This document shows positions 45,870-55,642 of a stretch of 64,000 nt of DNA, piece by piece. This stretch comes from Tetradesmus obliquus (lineage: Eukaryota; Chlorophyta; Chlorophyceae; Sphaeropleales; Scenedesmaceae): positions 5,766,001-5,830,000 of the forward strand of contig CP126193.1 of the NCBI GenBank assembly GCA_030272155.1, given 5' to 3'. Position 1 is the stretch's first letter, and each line of letters begins with the position of its first letter. A program made the position numbers and the translations under genes. Below the pieces are notes generated by a model, which saw only the letters and a list, made by a program, of their open reading frames with translations, made no database searches and had not been told where the DNA came from.

Positions 45870-48725
45870 CTGCCGCTACTTGCTGCGCCAACAGTGTACC
45901 CTGACCTAGCGCCCCGGCAGATAGACGTGCCGCTCGACTACATCAACAGCAGGCTGGGCCTGCAGCTGGAGCCATCCACAGTAGCCAAGCTGCTGCGTAG
46001 CATGCAGCTACAGGTGGAGCTCAGCAGCGCAGCAGCAGCAGCAGCAGCAGCAGACGGCAGCAGCTTCAGCGGGCCCAGCCTGCTGGTCAGCGTGCCACCA
46101 ACGCGCAGCGACATCCTGCATGCGTGCGACGTCATGGAGGATGTGGCGATTGCATACGGCTACAACAACCTTAGCAAGCAGGTGGGAGGCTGCGCCGGCT
46201 TCATTTGAATATGAGATTCCTGGTGGTCCTGGTTGCACGCACGTGATAAGATGGCCAGATATGTTGCAGACTGCTGGTACCAATGCTGGCGTTTGCAGCA
46301 CTTGTGGGCAAACGGATGTTGCAGCGTCAGCAAGCTGCCCGCGGCGCAGCCACCTCGCTTCAACTGCTGTGCACGATGAGACCGCAGGCCACTGATGCTG
46401 CCTGATGGCTTCCTTGCTGCTTCTGCTTCTGCTGCTTCTGCTGCTGCTGCTTCTGCTGCTGCTGCTGCTGCTGCTGCAGATCCCCACCACCGTCACGCAG
46501 GGGCGTGAGCTGCCGCTGAACCAGCTCACGGAGCTGCTGCGGCAGGAGGTGGCGCTGGCGGGCTACACAGAGATCCTCACATGGTGAGCAGCGGGCGGCA
46601 GCGCACCAGCAGCCCACCAGCAGCCCACCACAGCCGATCACAGCCGATCACAGCCGTTCACAGCCCACCACAGCCGCCATTGTCAGCGCTCATTGCAGCT
46701 GTGTAAATGTCACTGCAAGACAAGCTGCATGCATGCGCATTGCATCCTGCTGGGTCACCCATTTGTCCATCTCATGAGCTGCACAACCAGCAGCTGTGCT
46801 GCTTGATCCTACCACTCGCTACCTTCCTAGACTCAACCCTGTCACCGCGTGCTGCAGGGCGCTCTGCTCCCGCGCGGAGAACTTCGATGCGATGCGCTGC
46901 CCCGAGTCCGCACCCGGCTCTGGCGCCGTAGCAATCGGCAACCCCCAGACCGCTGAGTTCGAGGTCTGCCGCACCACGCTGCTGCCCAGCGCGCTCAAAA
47001 CCATCGCGGCCAACAAGCGCGAGCCGCTGCCGCTGCGGCTCTTCGAGCTCAGTGATGTGGTGCTGCTGGATGCCGAGCGGGATGTGGGCGCAAGGAATGA
47101 GCGGCGGCTGGTGGCGGTGCACTGTGGCAAGGCTAGCGAGTTTGAAGTTATTCACGGGCTGCTGGACCGCGTGATGCAGGTACTCAACGTGCCGCGGGAA
47201 GGTGAGCGCATTCTGCAAAGGTTTTTGCAAGTTCCTGCAAGTGCATGCGCATCCATGCGAGGTGCTGATAGATGGGTCGGATTGGTACAATGTTGCAGGC
47301 AGCAGCGACAGCAGCGGAAGGATGTTGACTGGTGCATGGGGTGTGCTTTCGTTCAACCAAGCCACGCGCAGTTGAGGGACCGGCCAAAAGGGTGGTGCCT
47401 CAGCTGCTGCCGCGCAATGGCACCGCCGGAGGTCAGGTTAGGTTGGGATGGGTTTCGTGTGTGGCACAATCAACTTGTGGCTGAGTGATGTGGTGCTGCT
47501 GGATGCGGAGAGGGATGTGGGCGCAAGGAATGAGCGGCGGCTGGTGGCTGTGCACTGCGGCAAGGCCAGCGAGTTTGAGGTCATCCACGGGCTGCTGGAC
47601 CGCGTGATGCAGGTGCTCAACGTGCCGCGGGAAGGTGAGCGGCATGGGCTTGATCTCGGATCCTTCTACGATTTTATGTTTCGTTCTTCAAGCGCTGCGC
47701 CAAGGCTGGCAGGTGATGGGGTGGTGCGCAAGCTGCTAGTCTGCGTGACACTGCTCCTCTCTCTTGCAGCGTGCGCTTGTAGCCTGACCCTACCTCACCG
47801 TGCCTTCTTGTTTTTGTTATCAACCCCTGCAGGCAGCAACCCTGAGCTGGAAGCCAAGCTGGGTGGCAGCTACAGCTTTGTGCACCAACATGACCTTCTG
47901 CTCAACGTATCTGTTGCATCTGACCATGGTCCGTCTGTTGTGAAACGTCTGCAGGCAGCAACCCCGAGCTAGAGGCCAAGCTGGGTGGTGGCTACAGCTC
48001 TGTGCACCACCATGACCCTGTGCTCAACCATCTGTTGCATCTGACCATGGTCTGTCTGTTGTCAAACGCATGCAGGCAGCAACCCTGAGCTTGAGGCCAA
48101 GCTGGGTGGCGGCTACAGCTGGGCGCCCAGCGAGCACGCCAGCTTCTTCCCCGGCCGCCAGGCCACCATCAGCGCGTGCGGGCAGCAGGTGCGCTACACA
48201 TGTGTGGCACTGGTGCTTGTATCTGCATGTGCTGTGTTTGCTGCTTCCCGGGCCGCCAGGCCACCATCAGCGCGCGCGGGCAGCAGGTGAGAACTGCATT
48301 GTGTGGCTGCGCATGCATGCACAGCGCTGCTGATAAAGCGTGCACTACTGCTGTGCACAGCTGCTGCACAGCGCGTGCTGAGGAGTGGACTGGGTTGGTG
48401 CCAGGCAGGAACTGTGTGTGGCAGCACAATCTCTTGGCTACTGCACATTGCTGGTATGGCAGCTCAAGCACCGTTCCTTGGCCGAGCCGCGGAAAACTTA
48501 TTGCTTCAATACTCACAGGCAACATTTCATACTGTCCAACGTTATGCTGCTGCTGCTGCTGCTGCGCAGGTGGGCACCATCGGCATCGTGCACCCTGAGG
48601 TGCTGGCGGCCTTTGACATCGAGCACCCGGTGTCAGCGCTGGAGCTGAACATCCAGCCCTTTGTGTTTGACACGGCACTCAAGTCGCTCATGCACGAGCT
48701 GCACGGCTGGAACCTGGTGCACTGA
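40737..48725 (+). CDS. FARSB: Cytosolic phenylalanyl-tRNA synthetase beta subunit
   Basis: Beta subunit of the alpha2beta2 enzyme that charges tRNA-Phe in the cytosol. Thirteen exons with consistent phases: 40737-40794, 40891-40946, 41612-41718, 41990-42084, 43300-43424, 43789-43956, 45047-45181, 45430-45592, 45895-46181, 46480-46583, 46858-47201, 48076-48188, 48570-48725; 636 residues against about 590 in animals. Family landmarks in order: M-P-x-V-x-V-x-R-D start, D-E-E-F-D-x-L-C-F-E, [23 protein letters not shown]-x-P-P-I-I-N-G, F-I-E-C-T-x-T-D, the B5 segment P-P-T-R-x-D-I-x-H-A-C-D, A-Y-G-Y-N-N, L-N-x-L-T-E-L-L-R, N-P-x-T-A-E-F, H-G-L-L-D-R and F-F-P-G-R. An Ala-run inserts near 46030. 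No organelle presequence is seen. Introns contain at least six exon-border arrays. Residue 48177-48179 is Cys where relatives have Arg. Confidence 0.95.
42062..42785 (+). repeat. Nine-copy donor array in PheRS beta intron
   Basis: The exon ending at 42084 (Y-R-L-A-D-M-K then ggtgagg) is followed by about eight degenerate copies of its last 20-25 bases plus the donor, near 42150, 42286, 42363, 42447, 42540, 42595, 42672 and 42755. They are separated by CAG/CGG-rich filler. Copies near 42363 and 42447 keep the coding meaning and the gtgagg donor; others have lost one or both. Confidence 0.85.
43015..43065 (+). repeat. Long CAG microsatellite in PheRS intron
   Basis: About sixteen to seventeen uninterrupted CAG triplets lie in the intron between 42084 and 43300, next to the donor array. 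The tract is intronic in the model used here. Confidence 0.85.
43385..43530 (+). repeat. Two-copy donor array in PheRS beta
   Basis: The exon end [11 protein letters not shown] has its real donor after 43424. It is repeated without change in these 33 bases with a second donor after 43527, 103 bases downstream. The intron bases after the donor differ (gtgcgt against gtttgt). Confidence 0.85.
43897..44345 (+). repeat. Three- to four-copy donor array in PheRS beta
   Basis: The exon end [13 protein letters not shown] with gtgggt is real after 43956 and copied with donors after 44085 and 44218; a shortened copy ends near 44337. Spacing is 129, 133 and about 119. The third copy extends back through D-I-S-F-V-P-L and differs from the real exon at one synonymous site. 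Confidence 0.85.
44570..45115 (+). repeat. Five-copy acceptor array in PheRS beta
   Basis: Five copies of a gcctgcag-type acceptor and the exon start [14 protein letters not shown] begin at 44584, 44700, 44806, 44915 and 45047 (real); spacing 116, 106, 109 and 132. The copy at 44806 keeps 22 codons with only synonymous differences. The copies at 44584 and 44915 are eroded. Confidence 0.88.
45720..45739 (+). repeat. Poly-G tract of about 20 bases
   Basis: An uninterrupted G run lies in the intron between 45592 and 45895. It could form G-quadruplex structures. Its exact length may be a sequencing or assembly estimate. Confidence 0.8.
47040..47645 (+). repeat. Long (155-base) donor-side exon copy in PheRS beta
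   Basis: The last 53 or so codons of the exon ending at 47201 ([10 protein letters not shown] ... N-V-P-R-E) are repeated at about 47482-47636, again with a gtgagc donor. I count ten base differences in the coding part, all of them synonymous, so the encoded residues are the same. I see no in-phase acceptor directly before the copy. Confidence 0.88.
47825..48125 (+). repeat. Three-copy acceptor array in PheRS beta
   Basis: Copies of a tgcag acceptor plus exon start [11 protein letters not shown] begin at 47834, 47955 and 48076 (real), exactly 121 bases apart. Differences are mostly synonymous; one copy changes a Gly to Ser. Confidence 0.88.
48150..48290 (+). repeat. Two-copy donor array at the PheRS penultimate exon
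   Basis: The exon end G-R-Q-A-T-I-S-A-x-G-Q-Q is real after 48188 and copied with a donor after 48286, 98 bases on. The primary exon encodes Cys at x (48177-48179) while the copy encodes Arg (48275-48277). Confidence 0.85.
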
Positions 48726-49733
48726 GCGGCAAGCGTTGCAGTTGTGTGGGGCTTTGGTTTGTTGGAAGTACAGGGTGCGTGTTTCAGTGGAAGCTGCTCT
48801 AGACCCAGAGAGTGCGGGGCGTTGTGGGGTTGCGGCTGAGTGGCTGTGGGATGTTGGCTGGGTGAGGCGCTGCAGGCTGGCAGCCAGGTGTTCAGAAGGA
48901 AATGTTGCCAGCTGTGCCAGCAGCTTGGGGATGTCTGCCGACTGCTGTTGGTGAACGTGTCCTGCAGCTGTACAATGCTGGCATGTCGACTGAGAGGAGC
49001 TGCTTCTTGCGTTCAGTGGTGTACATTTCAGCTGCATGCTGTGCCACGTGGTGCCATGGTGGTGCAGCCGGGCTGCAGCAGCATTGGACACCATGTTGCT
49101 GCATCTGTGCTTTGACTATTCTTGCGGTGAGGATAGTTTGCAGATGCGTTGGTTATGAGGGCCACGCTGCATACTGTGCATGTGCACAAGTTCAGCCATT
49201 GTCGCCATCACCGTGTTCCCAGAGAACTAGCTGCTGCCGGAGCCTGCAGGGCACTGGCACCTTCATGTGCATCTGTAAAAGTGTGCGGCTGGCCAGTGAC
49301 CTTCATCTGTCATACTTGATTCCGCTTTTGAATATTCTTGACCTGATGTGAAATGATCAAATCGTTCACCGTCGGCCTCGACGAGTTCAAAGGAATCGGC
49401 GAGTGAGGGATCAATGCCAAGCATCACCAGGCAGATCTTTCAAATTCAGTGAATCAAAAACACAAATGTTTAATTGTTTTTCAAGTTAACTTCGATCATG
49501 CTTAGACGGAAGTGTCACTTGCTATTCAAATTCGAACGGCTTCAAAAGGAGCGGGCTCACGAGCCGATCCTACATGGCAGGCTGCTGCTACTACACTTTA
49601 CGGCTCCAGTGTGGTACTTTTGCGCCGCTAAGTTGCTAGTTTGCTACGAGCTGCTTGACGACGCTCTTTACTGCTGTGCCTGCTATCCAAAAGGCCAGCC
49701 AAGGACCCAACAGCACCAGGACACACAACAGTC
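48726..49733 (+). other. PheRS 3' region and upstream region of the CDCA7-like gene
   Basis: T/G-rich sense strand after the PheRS stop, no exon seen. TGTAA at 49274-49278, about 550 bases after the stop, is a plausible poly(A) signal. The A/T-richer part from 49300 to 49733 should hold the promoter of the next gene. Confidence 0.5.
49274..49278 (+). terminator. Putative TGTAA poly(A) signal of PheRS beta
   Basis: TGTAA on the sense strand in the 3' region of the PheRS gene. Confidence 0.4.
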
Positions 49734-51940
49734 ATGTCGCTGATTGCTGCAAGCCCGCTTACTGCTTTTGAGCAGGAGCGTCTGGACCGCATTGCTGAGA
49801 ACAGGAGGCGGATGGGTAAGTCGAGTTTCCTTGCTCGTCGGCTGTCTGATCACCTTCCGCAGAGTCTAATCATTCGCATTGTTGTACATTGCAGAGGAAA
49901 TGGGGGTTTTGGACACAGCAAGGGACCTGCTCAAGTCATTCCGGCCAGCAAAGCCCCCCACCCAGAGGCGCACAGTGCCCAAGGTGCGCGGCCAGCTGCT
50001 CAGGATGCAGATCAATGCCAGTAAGGTTCCGATTATTGAGTACAAATGTTTCGAACCGCAGGAGAGGAAGCCAAAGCGCCACCAGCCAGTGCGTCGCTCC
50101 CGACGCCTTACGGGAGCAGGAGCAGAGTTCGGCTCACAGGAAGACAGCAACGATGAGTGTGTGACATACTCCGACCTGGAGCCCGGCCTGGACGACATTC
50201 TGGCAGGTGCGCGAGGCAGCAACCGACCGACTGAGCAGAAGACCGTTGCACCTGCCTGATGTGCAAATGGTGCTGCTGCAGGCTGTTTGCACTTTCAGCT
50301 GCATCAACACCTTCACCGTCTCTGTCTAACAGACATCTTGTGTGCTTTCTTCCTGATGCAGATGGCGGCGACATTGAGAGCATGCCAGAGGAGAAGCAGG
50401 TGCAGTTCCAGGAGATGCGCTGCGGCAGCATGGGCAGGGGCTCTGTCTACGACAGCGTGGCTGGTGAGTGCTGCTGAAGAGCAGCTGGGCAGCAAATGAA
50501 GCATTTGCCCAACACCACAGCATTGCTTGTGTATGGCATGTGCCCTGCAGAACTCTTGGTGACCCTGTCACTGTGCAGTTCGTTGCCAGCACATGTGATA
50601 CGCAGACCAGCAGAGCAGTAAATGCAGGCCTTGTGTCTGCCCAGACCTGTGATTCACTGACCCTGTCACTGTGATTCCCAGCAAATATACTCAGCCATGG
50701 GCCCTTACAAAGCCTCACTGCACGGCTGACTAGAACATGCCCTGCCTGCACCCCTGCTGCTGCCGCCCCACCTCCCACTCCCACCCCCGCAGGCATCACC
50801 TGCCACTTCTGCCGCCAGAAGAAGCTGTGCGGCGAGGATGGCTGCCCCCGCTGCAGCCGCCGCAGCACCACCGCAGACTGCATCGGCAAGACCGACTGCA
50901 GCCGCTGCCACGGCGCCACGGGCCGCTTCTGCCGTGCCTGCCTGCTCATCCGCTACGGCCAGACCATGGAGGTGAGAGGCAGGCACCACTTCTGTCGTGA
51001 TATGAGTCTCATCTGCTCGCTGCACACCATGCGTCTGTGCAGCATCAACTCCATACAGCTGTGCAAGTTGATTGGGCTGGTGCATCTGTGTGCATGCTGC
51101 ATCTACTTGGTTGTATGCACTCTAGAGTGCCGCCATGATTGGCTGGAGCGGCAGGTCATGCCTGCATTGCATTTGCCAGTGCAGCTCTTTCAGCAACAGC
51201 AGGCTGCAACCCTGTTCTACTGGTGCAGCTTCCTGCAGCGAGCTACACCGCCTTCCACATCCTGGCAACTAACCTGCCTGCCAAACTTGCTGCGCCCCAC
51301 CTATCTTATCTCACCCCACCCACAGGACGCCCGCAAAGAGATGGACGCCGGCACCTGGCTGTGCCCGCACTGCTACGAGGACGAGCACCCAGAGGAGGGC
51401 TGGATGTGCAACAGCTCCATCTGCATGAAGCGCCGCGGCTACAAGCCCACCGGCATTGCCATCTACGACGCACAGCAGCGAGGCTTCCCCTCAGTGGCGC
51501 ACTGGCTGCAGGCGCAGCTGCGCAAGCGCGGCGGCAGCAGCGGCAAAGAGGCTGGCGCTGCTGCTGCTGCTGCCGGTGACAAGCAGTCCCAGGCAGACAG
51601 CTCGTCTGGCAGCGCTGCTGCAGGCGCTGCTGCTGCTGCTGAGGTGGTGAGCAGCAAGCGCAGCAAAAAGGTGGCAGCAGCACCCGGCAGCAGCAAGGCG
51701 GCATCCTCTTCAGCATCTGCTGAGGTGCAGGCACCCGGCACGCCCGTGCGAGATGCAGTTAGCGCTGGGGTGGAGAGTGCTGCTGCTGAGCCTGCTGCTG
51801 CTGGCAGGGGTGGCCGCGTGACGCGGCGCGGTGCTGGTGCTGGTTTTGTTGCTGACGCTGAGCAGGAGCAGAGCAGCAAGCGTGTGTGTGTTGGTGAGGC
51901 TGCGGGCACCCGCAGGAGCCTGCGCTTCAGGGGCAAGTGA
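49734..51940 (+). CDS. CDCA7-like zf-4CXXC_R1 zinc-finger protein
   Basis: Five exons, 49734-49815, 49895-50206, 50362-50463, 50793-50971 and 51326-51940, phases consistent, 429 residues. The cysteine-rich zf-4CXXC_R1 domain, as in CDCA7 proteins, begins in exon 4 with I-T-C-H-F-C-R-Q-K and continues G-R-F-C-R-A-C-L-L-I-R-Y-G. Exon 5 adds W-L-C-P-H-C, C-N-S-S-I-C, P-T-G-I and S-V-A-H-W-L. CDCA7 proteins recruit HELLS/DDM1-type remodellers to maintain heterochromatin and DNA methylation. Oddities: extra Cys residues (an L-C-G-E-D-G-C-P-R-C stretch) inside the first half, an acidic insertion between C-P-H-C and the next Cys pair, and Ser instead of Cys in C-N-S-S-I-C. The N-terminal half has basic R-R-S-R-R patches; the C-terminus is Ala/Ser-rich low complexity. 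Nuclear location is expected. No exon-border arrays are seen. Confidence 0.87.
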
Positions 51941-52730
51941 ACGTACTGTTGCGTTGGCGTGGTGTTGGCAATAGCACTGGAAGGGTAGGGCTGCGGCCTT
52001 TGGGTGGTGTTGGTGTTGCATGGGTCATTTTGATCCTGTGGGCTGTTTTGCCGCTGTGTTGTGGCCTGGTTGGAGGATGGTGTATATTTGATTGGCTGTG
52101 CGACAGCTGGAGCAGCCGTAAGTACGAGCCGCCTTCCTGATTACTTGACAGTGACAAACATGTGACGTTGTTTAGGCGCACATGCCTGAGCAATCAACTT
52201 GACATGATTACAGACGGGTTGCAGACTCGGCTGTGGATTTCATTCAGGATATGCACAGCAACAGACATGCCTTGCCTGCAATTGTACGACCATATGAAAG
52301 TGACAGACACGGTGAATTGATTGTGTGAAGTTATGACAGCTGTTGACGTGATTCGGCTTTCAAAGTCTTATGATCAGGTATGTACAACTAATGTCTGGCA
52401 ACTCTTGCCAGCAGCTCATTATTGATGGCTTGCCAGCATGTCCAGGGTTCTGAGCCAGCGCATGTGCTATGTTACGGCCATTGCATTTGCCTGGAGGTTG
52501 GCTAGTTGAAACCTATGCGTCTTGCCAATGTCGCTTGCTTGTGATGAGAAGTTAGTCAAGCTGGCATGTTTTGGTTGCCTGCAAGCAAGGAGCACGGATG
52601 GTGGTTGTGCGCTGGTTGTATGTGCTGTGGTGCTGAAAATGCACCCTGTACAAGGGACATGCAGTAATATACGTCAGGATTCAGTTTTCATCACATGCCT
52701 TACGTCTGATAAAACGGAAAAAGCTGCCGA
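51941..52730 (+). other. Intergenic or 5' region between CDCA7-like and RING genes
   Basis: T/G-rich after the CDCA7-like stop, then A/T-richer. No convincing exon is seen, but the RING gene may begin with a short exon in this stretch because its start is uncertain. Confidence 0.4.
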
Positions 52731-54134
52731 ATGTTGTGGTTTTGCATTCCTGCAACCCTGTGCACATGTTCTGTTGGTGAGGTCAGTTCCGAAACGTCTA
52801 CAGCTAGCGCTGCTGCTGCAGGCCAACCCAGCAGTGGGCAGAGCGGCAAGCGGGGCGCCGCTAGGAATGTGCACAAACCTAGCCGGGCCACCAGCAGCAG
52901 CAAACATAATCAGCAGCAGCAGCAGCGGATCCCTCAGGCTGCACAATATGGGCTCAACCATGAGGCGACAGGCCTGTTCACTTGGGCTGACAGTGCTTGG
53001 TTCCAACGCTGGATCCCTCCTCTCTTGATTTGCGCTGTGTTGATGCTCTTGTTTGCTGACTTGGTGATCAGTTGGCATTACTCGTGCCTGTTTGGCATTA
53101 TGCAAAAGCTGGGGTTGATGCGCAGAGGTGATCCTGCAGGTGATGGGCTGACAGGGCGGGCCAGAAGGGCAGCAGCAAGGGGTGCAAGCAGTACAGATGA
53201 TAATCGCCAGCAGCAGCAGCCAAGCAGGGCAGGCAAGCAGGGAAAGAAGAAGCAAGCGAGCAAAGCTGGTTGCAGGCAGGACACCAATCAAAGCAGCAAC
53301 ACCAGGCAAGCAGCCAGCACGGATTGCGGCAGTGATTGCAACACCAGCAAGGACATATGTGCCAGGGCTTTGAGCCGCCGGCAAGGTAGTATGGCTAGCA
53401 GTGATCATGGTGAAACAGAGATCCAGCAACAGCAGCGTCAAGACCAGGGGCACCCCAGCAGCAGCCAACCCGCTGTGGTCAACAGTCGTGTTGCAGTGCA
53501 GATAGGAGACAGTGCTGTCATAATGCAGCAGGCACCAGCATTGGCAACCACAGCTGCTGCATCAACCACAGGTGCGCAGGTCACGGAACTGTATGTCAGG
53601 GACGTGTAAGACGTCTGTGTGACTTGATAACATGCACAACAGCACCCAATGGCATTATCAGCAACCTGCATGTTCTGCCTGCGCCAGGTACAAAGCGCTG
53701 AGCAGAACCTTGCTGCCACCAGCTTTGTTTGTTAGATGCACTTCTACCCATCGCACAACCCACTTCATTCACTCTGCCTGATTGCCTGCGCAGGTGTCGT
53801 GGAAACTCAAACCACTGGAATGCATCCTTACAGCAGCCAGAAACACATCAACAGCGGCACACAGCCTGGAAAGGGCCCCGGCAGCAGCAGCACCAGCAGC
53901 AGCTCAAGCACCAGCAGAGCGGCACCTGCAAATCCCGCCACGCAACAGCCAGTTGCACCACACATGACATCGCAGTCACCTCCTGCTAGCAGCCAGGCGG
54001 CAGCAGCAGCGGCGACCTCCCTGGCAAGCAACAGTGGCGACATGCAGCAGCAGCAGCAGTCTGAGGAAGCAGAGATGCTGGACCTGATGGCTGCACTGAT
54101 GCAAGGCGCTCCAGCAGCCGCACCAGCAGCAACA

Positions 54135-54187
<53 letters not shown>

Positions 54188-54488
54188 TCATCGTGTGACA
54201 CCTTCAACAAGCGCTGTGCGTGCAGCAGTCAGCGCAGCCAGTGGTGACACAACTGGTATGCCTGCAGCCGCCAATTGTGAAAGTGGTGGCAGCAATGATG
54301 ACAATGTGGAGGGTGATGAGTCGCTGTGTGTGGTGTGCTGGGAGCGGCCGCGCAGCATCATAGTGTGCCACTCCCACCCGCGCCTGACGGCACAGCTGTG
54401 CCGGGTGTGCTACGCGGCGTACGACACCCGCAAGGGCTGCCCGCTGTGCAGGCGGCCCGTGGAGGATGCCGTGGACCTGAGTGTGTGA
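52731..54488 (+). CDS. Membrane-anchored RING-finger protein (likely E3 ubiquitin ligase)
   Basis: Two exons, 52731-53571 and 53794-54488, join in phase 1 (a Gly codon split across the intron); about 511 residues. Around residues 93-115 there is one strong membrane segment (W-I-P-P-L-L-I-C-A-V-L-M-L-L-F-A-D). The middle is Gln/Ser/Ala low complexity, including a run of about 20 Ala near 54137-54185. The C-terminus is a RING-type finger: C-V-V-C, then C-H-S-H, C-R-V-C and C-P-L-C-R-R, ending V-D-L-S-V. C-terminal RINGs of this type occur in SP1/MUL1-like ligases of organelle membranes, but the rest of that family is not matched. The ATG at 52731 is only the longest possible start; an upstream exon spliced near 52782 is also possible. 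Confidence 0.7.
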
Positions 54489-54521
54489 TGTCACCAATTG
54501 ATGGGCGGCCTTTCATTGGTC

Positions 54522-54538
54522 GTGGGTTCGATCCCCGC
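54522..54538 (+). other. tRNA-like T-arm (B-box) fragment
   Basis: A five-base stem (GTGGG with CCCGC, one G-T pair) encloses the loop TTCGATC, and the bases GGTTCGATCCC match the B-box GGTTCGANNCC. The preceding bases resemble a tRNA variable loop (ggtc). I find no matching 5' acceptor strand or D-arm about 70 bases upstream, so this is not an intact tRNA gene. It may be a tRNA or SINE relic or coincidence. Confidence 0.4.
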
Positions 54539-55456
54539 AAGGAGCAAGTGGAACTGACGGTGCAGAAGGATGCCGTGCTGTGGCTAAGCGGAGGAGGGTT
54601 GCTGTACGTGTAGTCAAAATTAGGGGCTGCTTGCCAGTGCGCTAGAGTCACTGGCCAGTGCATGGCTGATGTAGTGGCTGCCCAATGAGCCTGTCACTGG
54701 CTCGCAAACGGGCTGTGTCCCCGTCATGTAACACCATCATCATCATGTTACCCATCAAGCCATAGCATCACGCCATCGGCCCCGCGCCGTCATGTAACAC
54801 ATAGATTGTGGATCAATGGCATTTGCAAGTGCTGTGTGTGTTGGACCGCGCAGACCTGGCCTGCTTGCTCTGAGTGCAGACTACCAGCCTGGTAGTGGGC
54901 GCTGACAGTCCCTCTGTCCTGCTTGAAGTTGTTGCCTTTGCTCGATCACTGATGTTGGCAACATGATGAACTACGCTAGTGTACTACGATGCACGTGTGC
55001 TCAAGCAATGTGAACAATCCAGGTGTGGCCCAAGCAGCGTGCATGGCATTCCACATGACAACAACTGTGCAACGGTCACTGGTTTACCTGGTTGTTGCGT
55101 GCGACTAGCCAGTAGGATCATGCTCCCTTTTGGTAGAAAAACGGTCAGTGTTAGCGTGGATCAGCATTGGCTCCCAGGATCATGCATGCCAAATAAGTTG
55201 CCATGCTTCACGCCTCGTTTCTGTTGTCTGTGTTACAAGGGCAACACTGCCAGCATTGGAATGTACAGGAAGCCCCAACGCATGCTCTATAAAGAGCCAA
55301 ATCTGGCCAGGAACTGCAAATTACAGCACACCACACCACTCGTCCCTCAGGCATGAGGCCTGATAGGCCCTGGGTGATCAGGGACAATCTAAGCCACCTG
55401 TGTGCACCAATGTCTGCATGCTTGTAACGCAGCAGAATCCATAAGGCAAAATCTGC

Positions 55457-55461
55457 TTACA
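55457..55461 (-). terminator. Putative TGTAA poly(A) signal of the SAP gene
   Basis: Minus-strand TGTAA about 185 bases after the stop at 55643. Confidence 0.4.
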
Positions 55462-55642
55462 CACAATCACAACAGGCAGTCCAAACACTGCAGTTTAGAG
55501 CAAATTGTCTCTCAGCTCCACCGCATGCCCTCTGTCACCCTCACAGTGAAGTCGTCCTCAGGCTGCTGCTAGACAACTCCTGAGGCTCAGGCGGCAGCTA
55601 TCTAACTTAATCCTACCACTCAGTGACTGCTCACCATGCTGC

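Larger units (their letters stand above)
54489..55642. other. Convergent 3' regions of the RING and SAP genes
   Basis: No gene is seen. A plus-strand TGTAA at 54727-54731 (repeated near 54794) fits the RING gene. A minus-strand TGTAA at 55457-55461 fits the SAP gene. A tRNA-like T-arm lies at 54522-54538 (separate entry). Confidence 0.5.

Noticed and set aside
50021-50061. Possible 41-base intron inside CDCA7-like exon 2 (gtaagg ... cgcag)
   Set aside because: Too short for a typical spliceosomal intron, and the frame stays open through it. Treated as coding.
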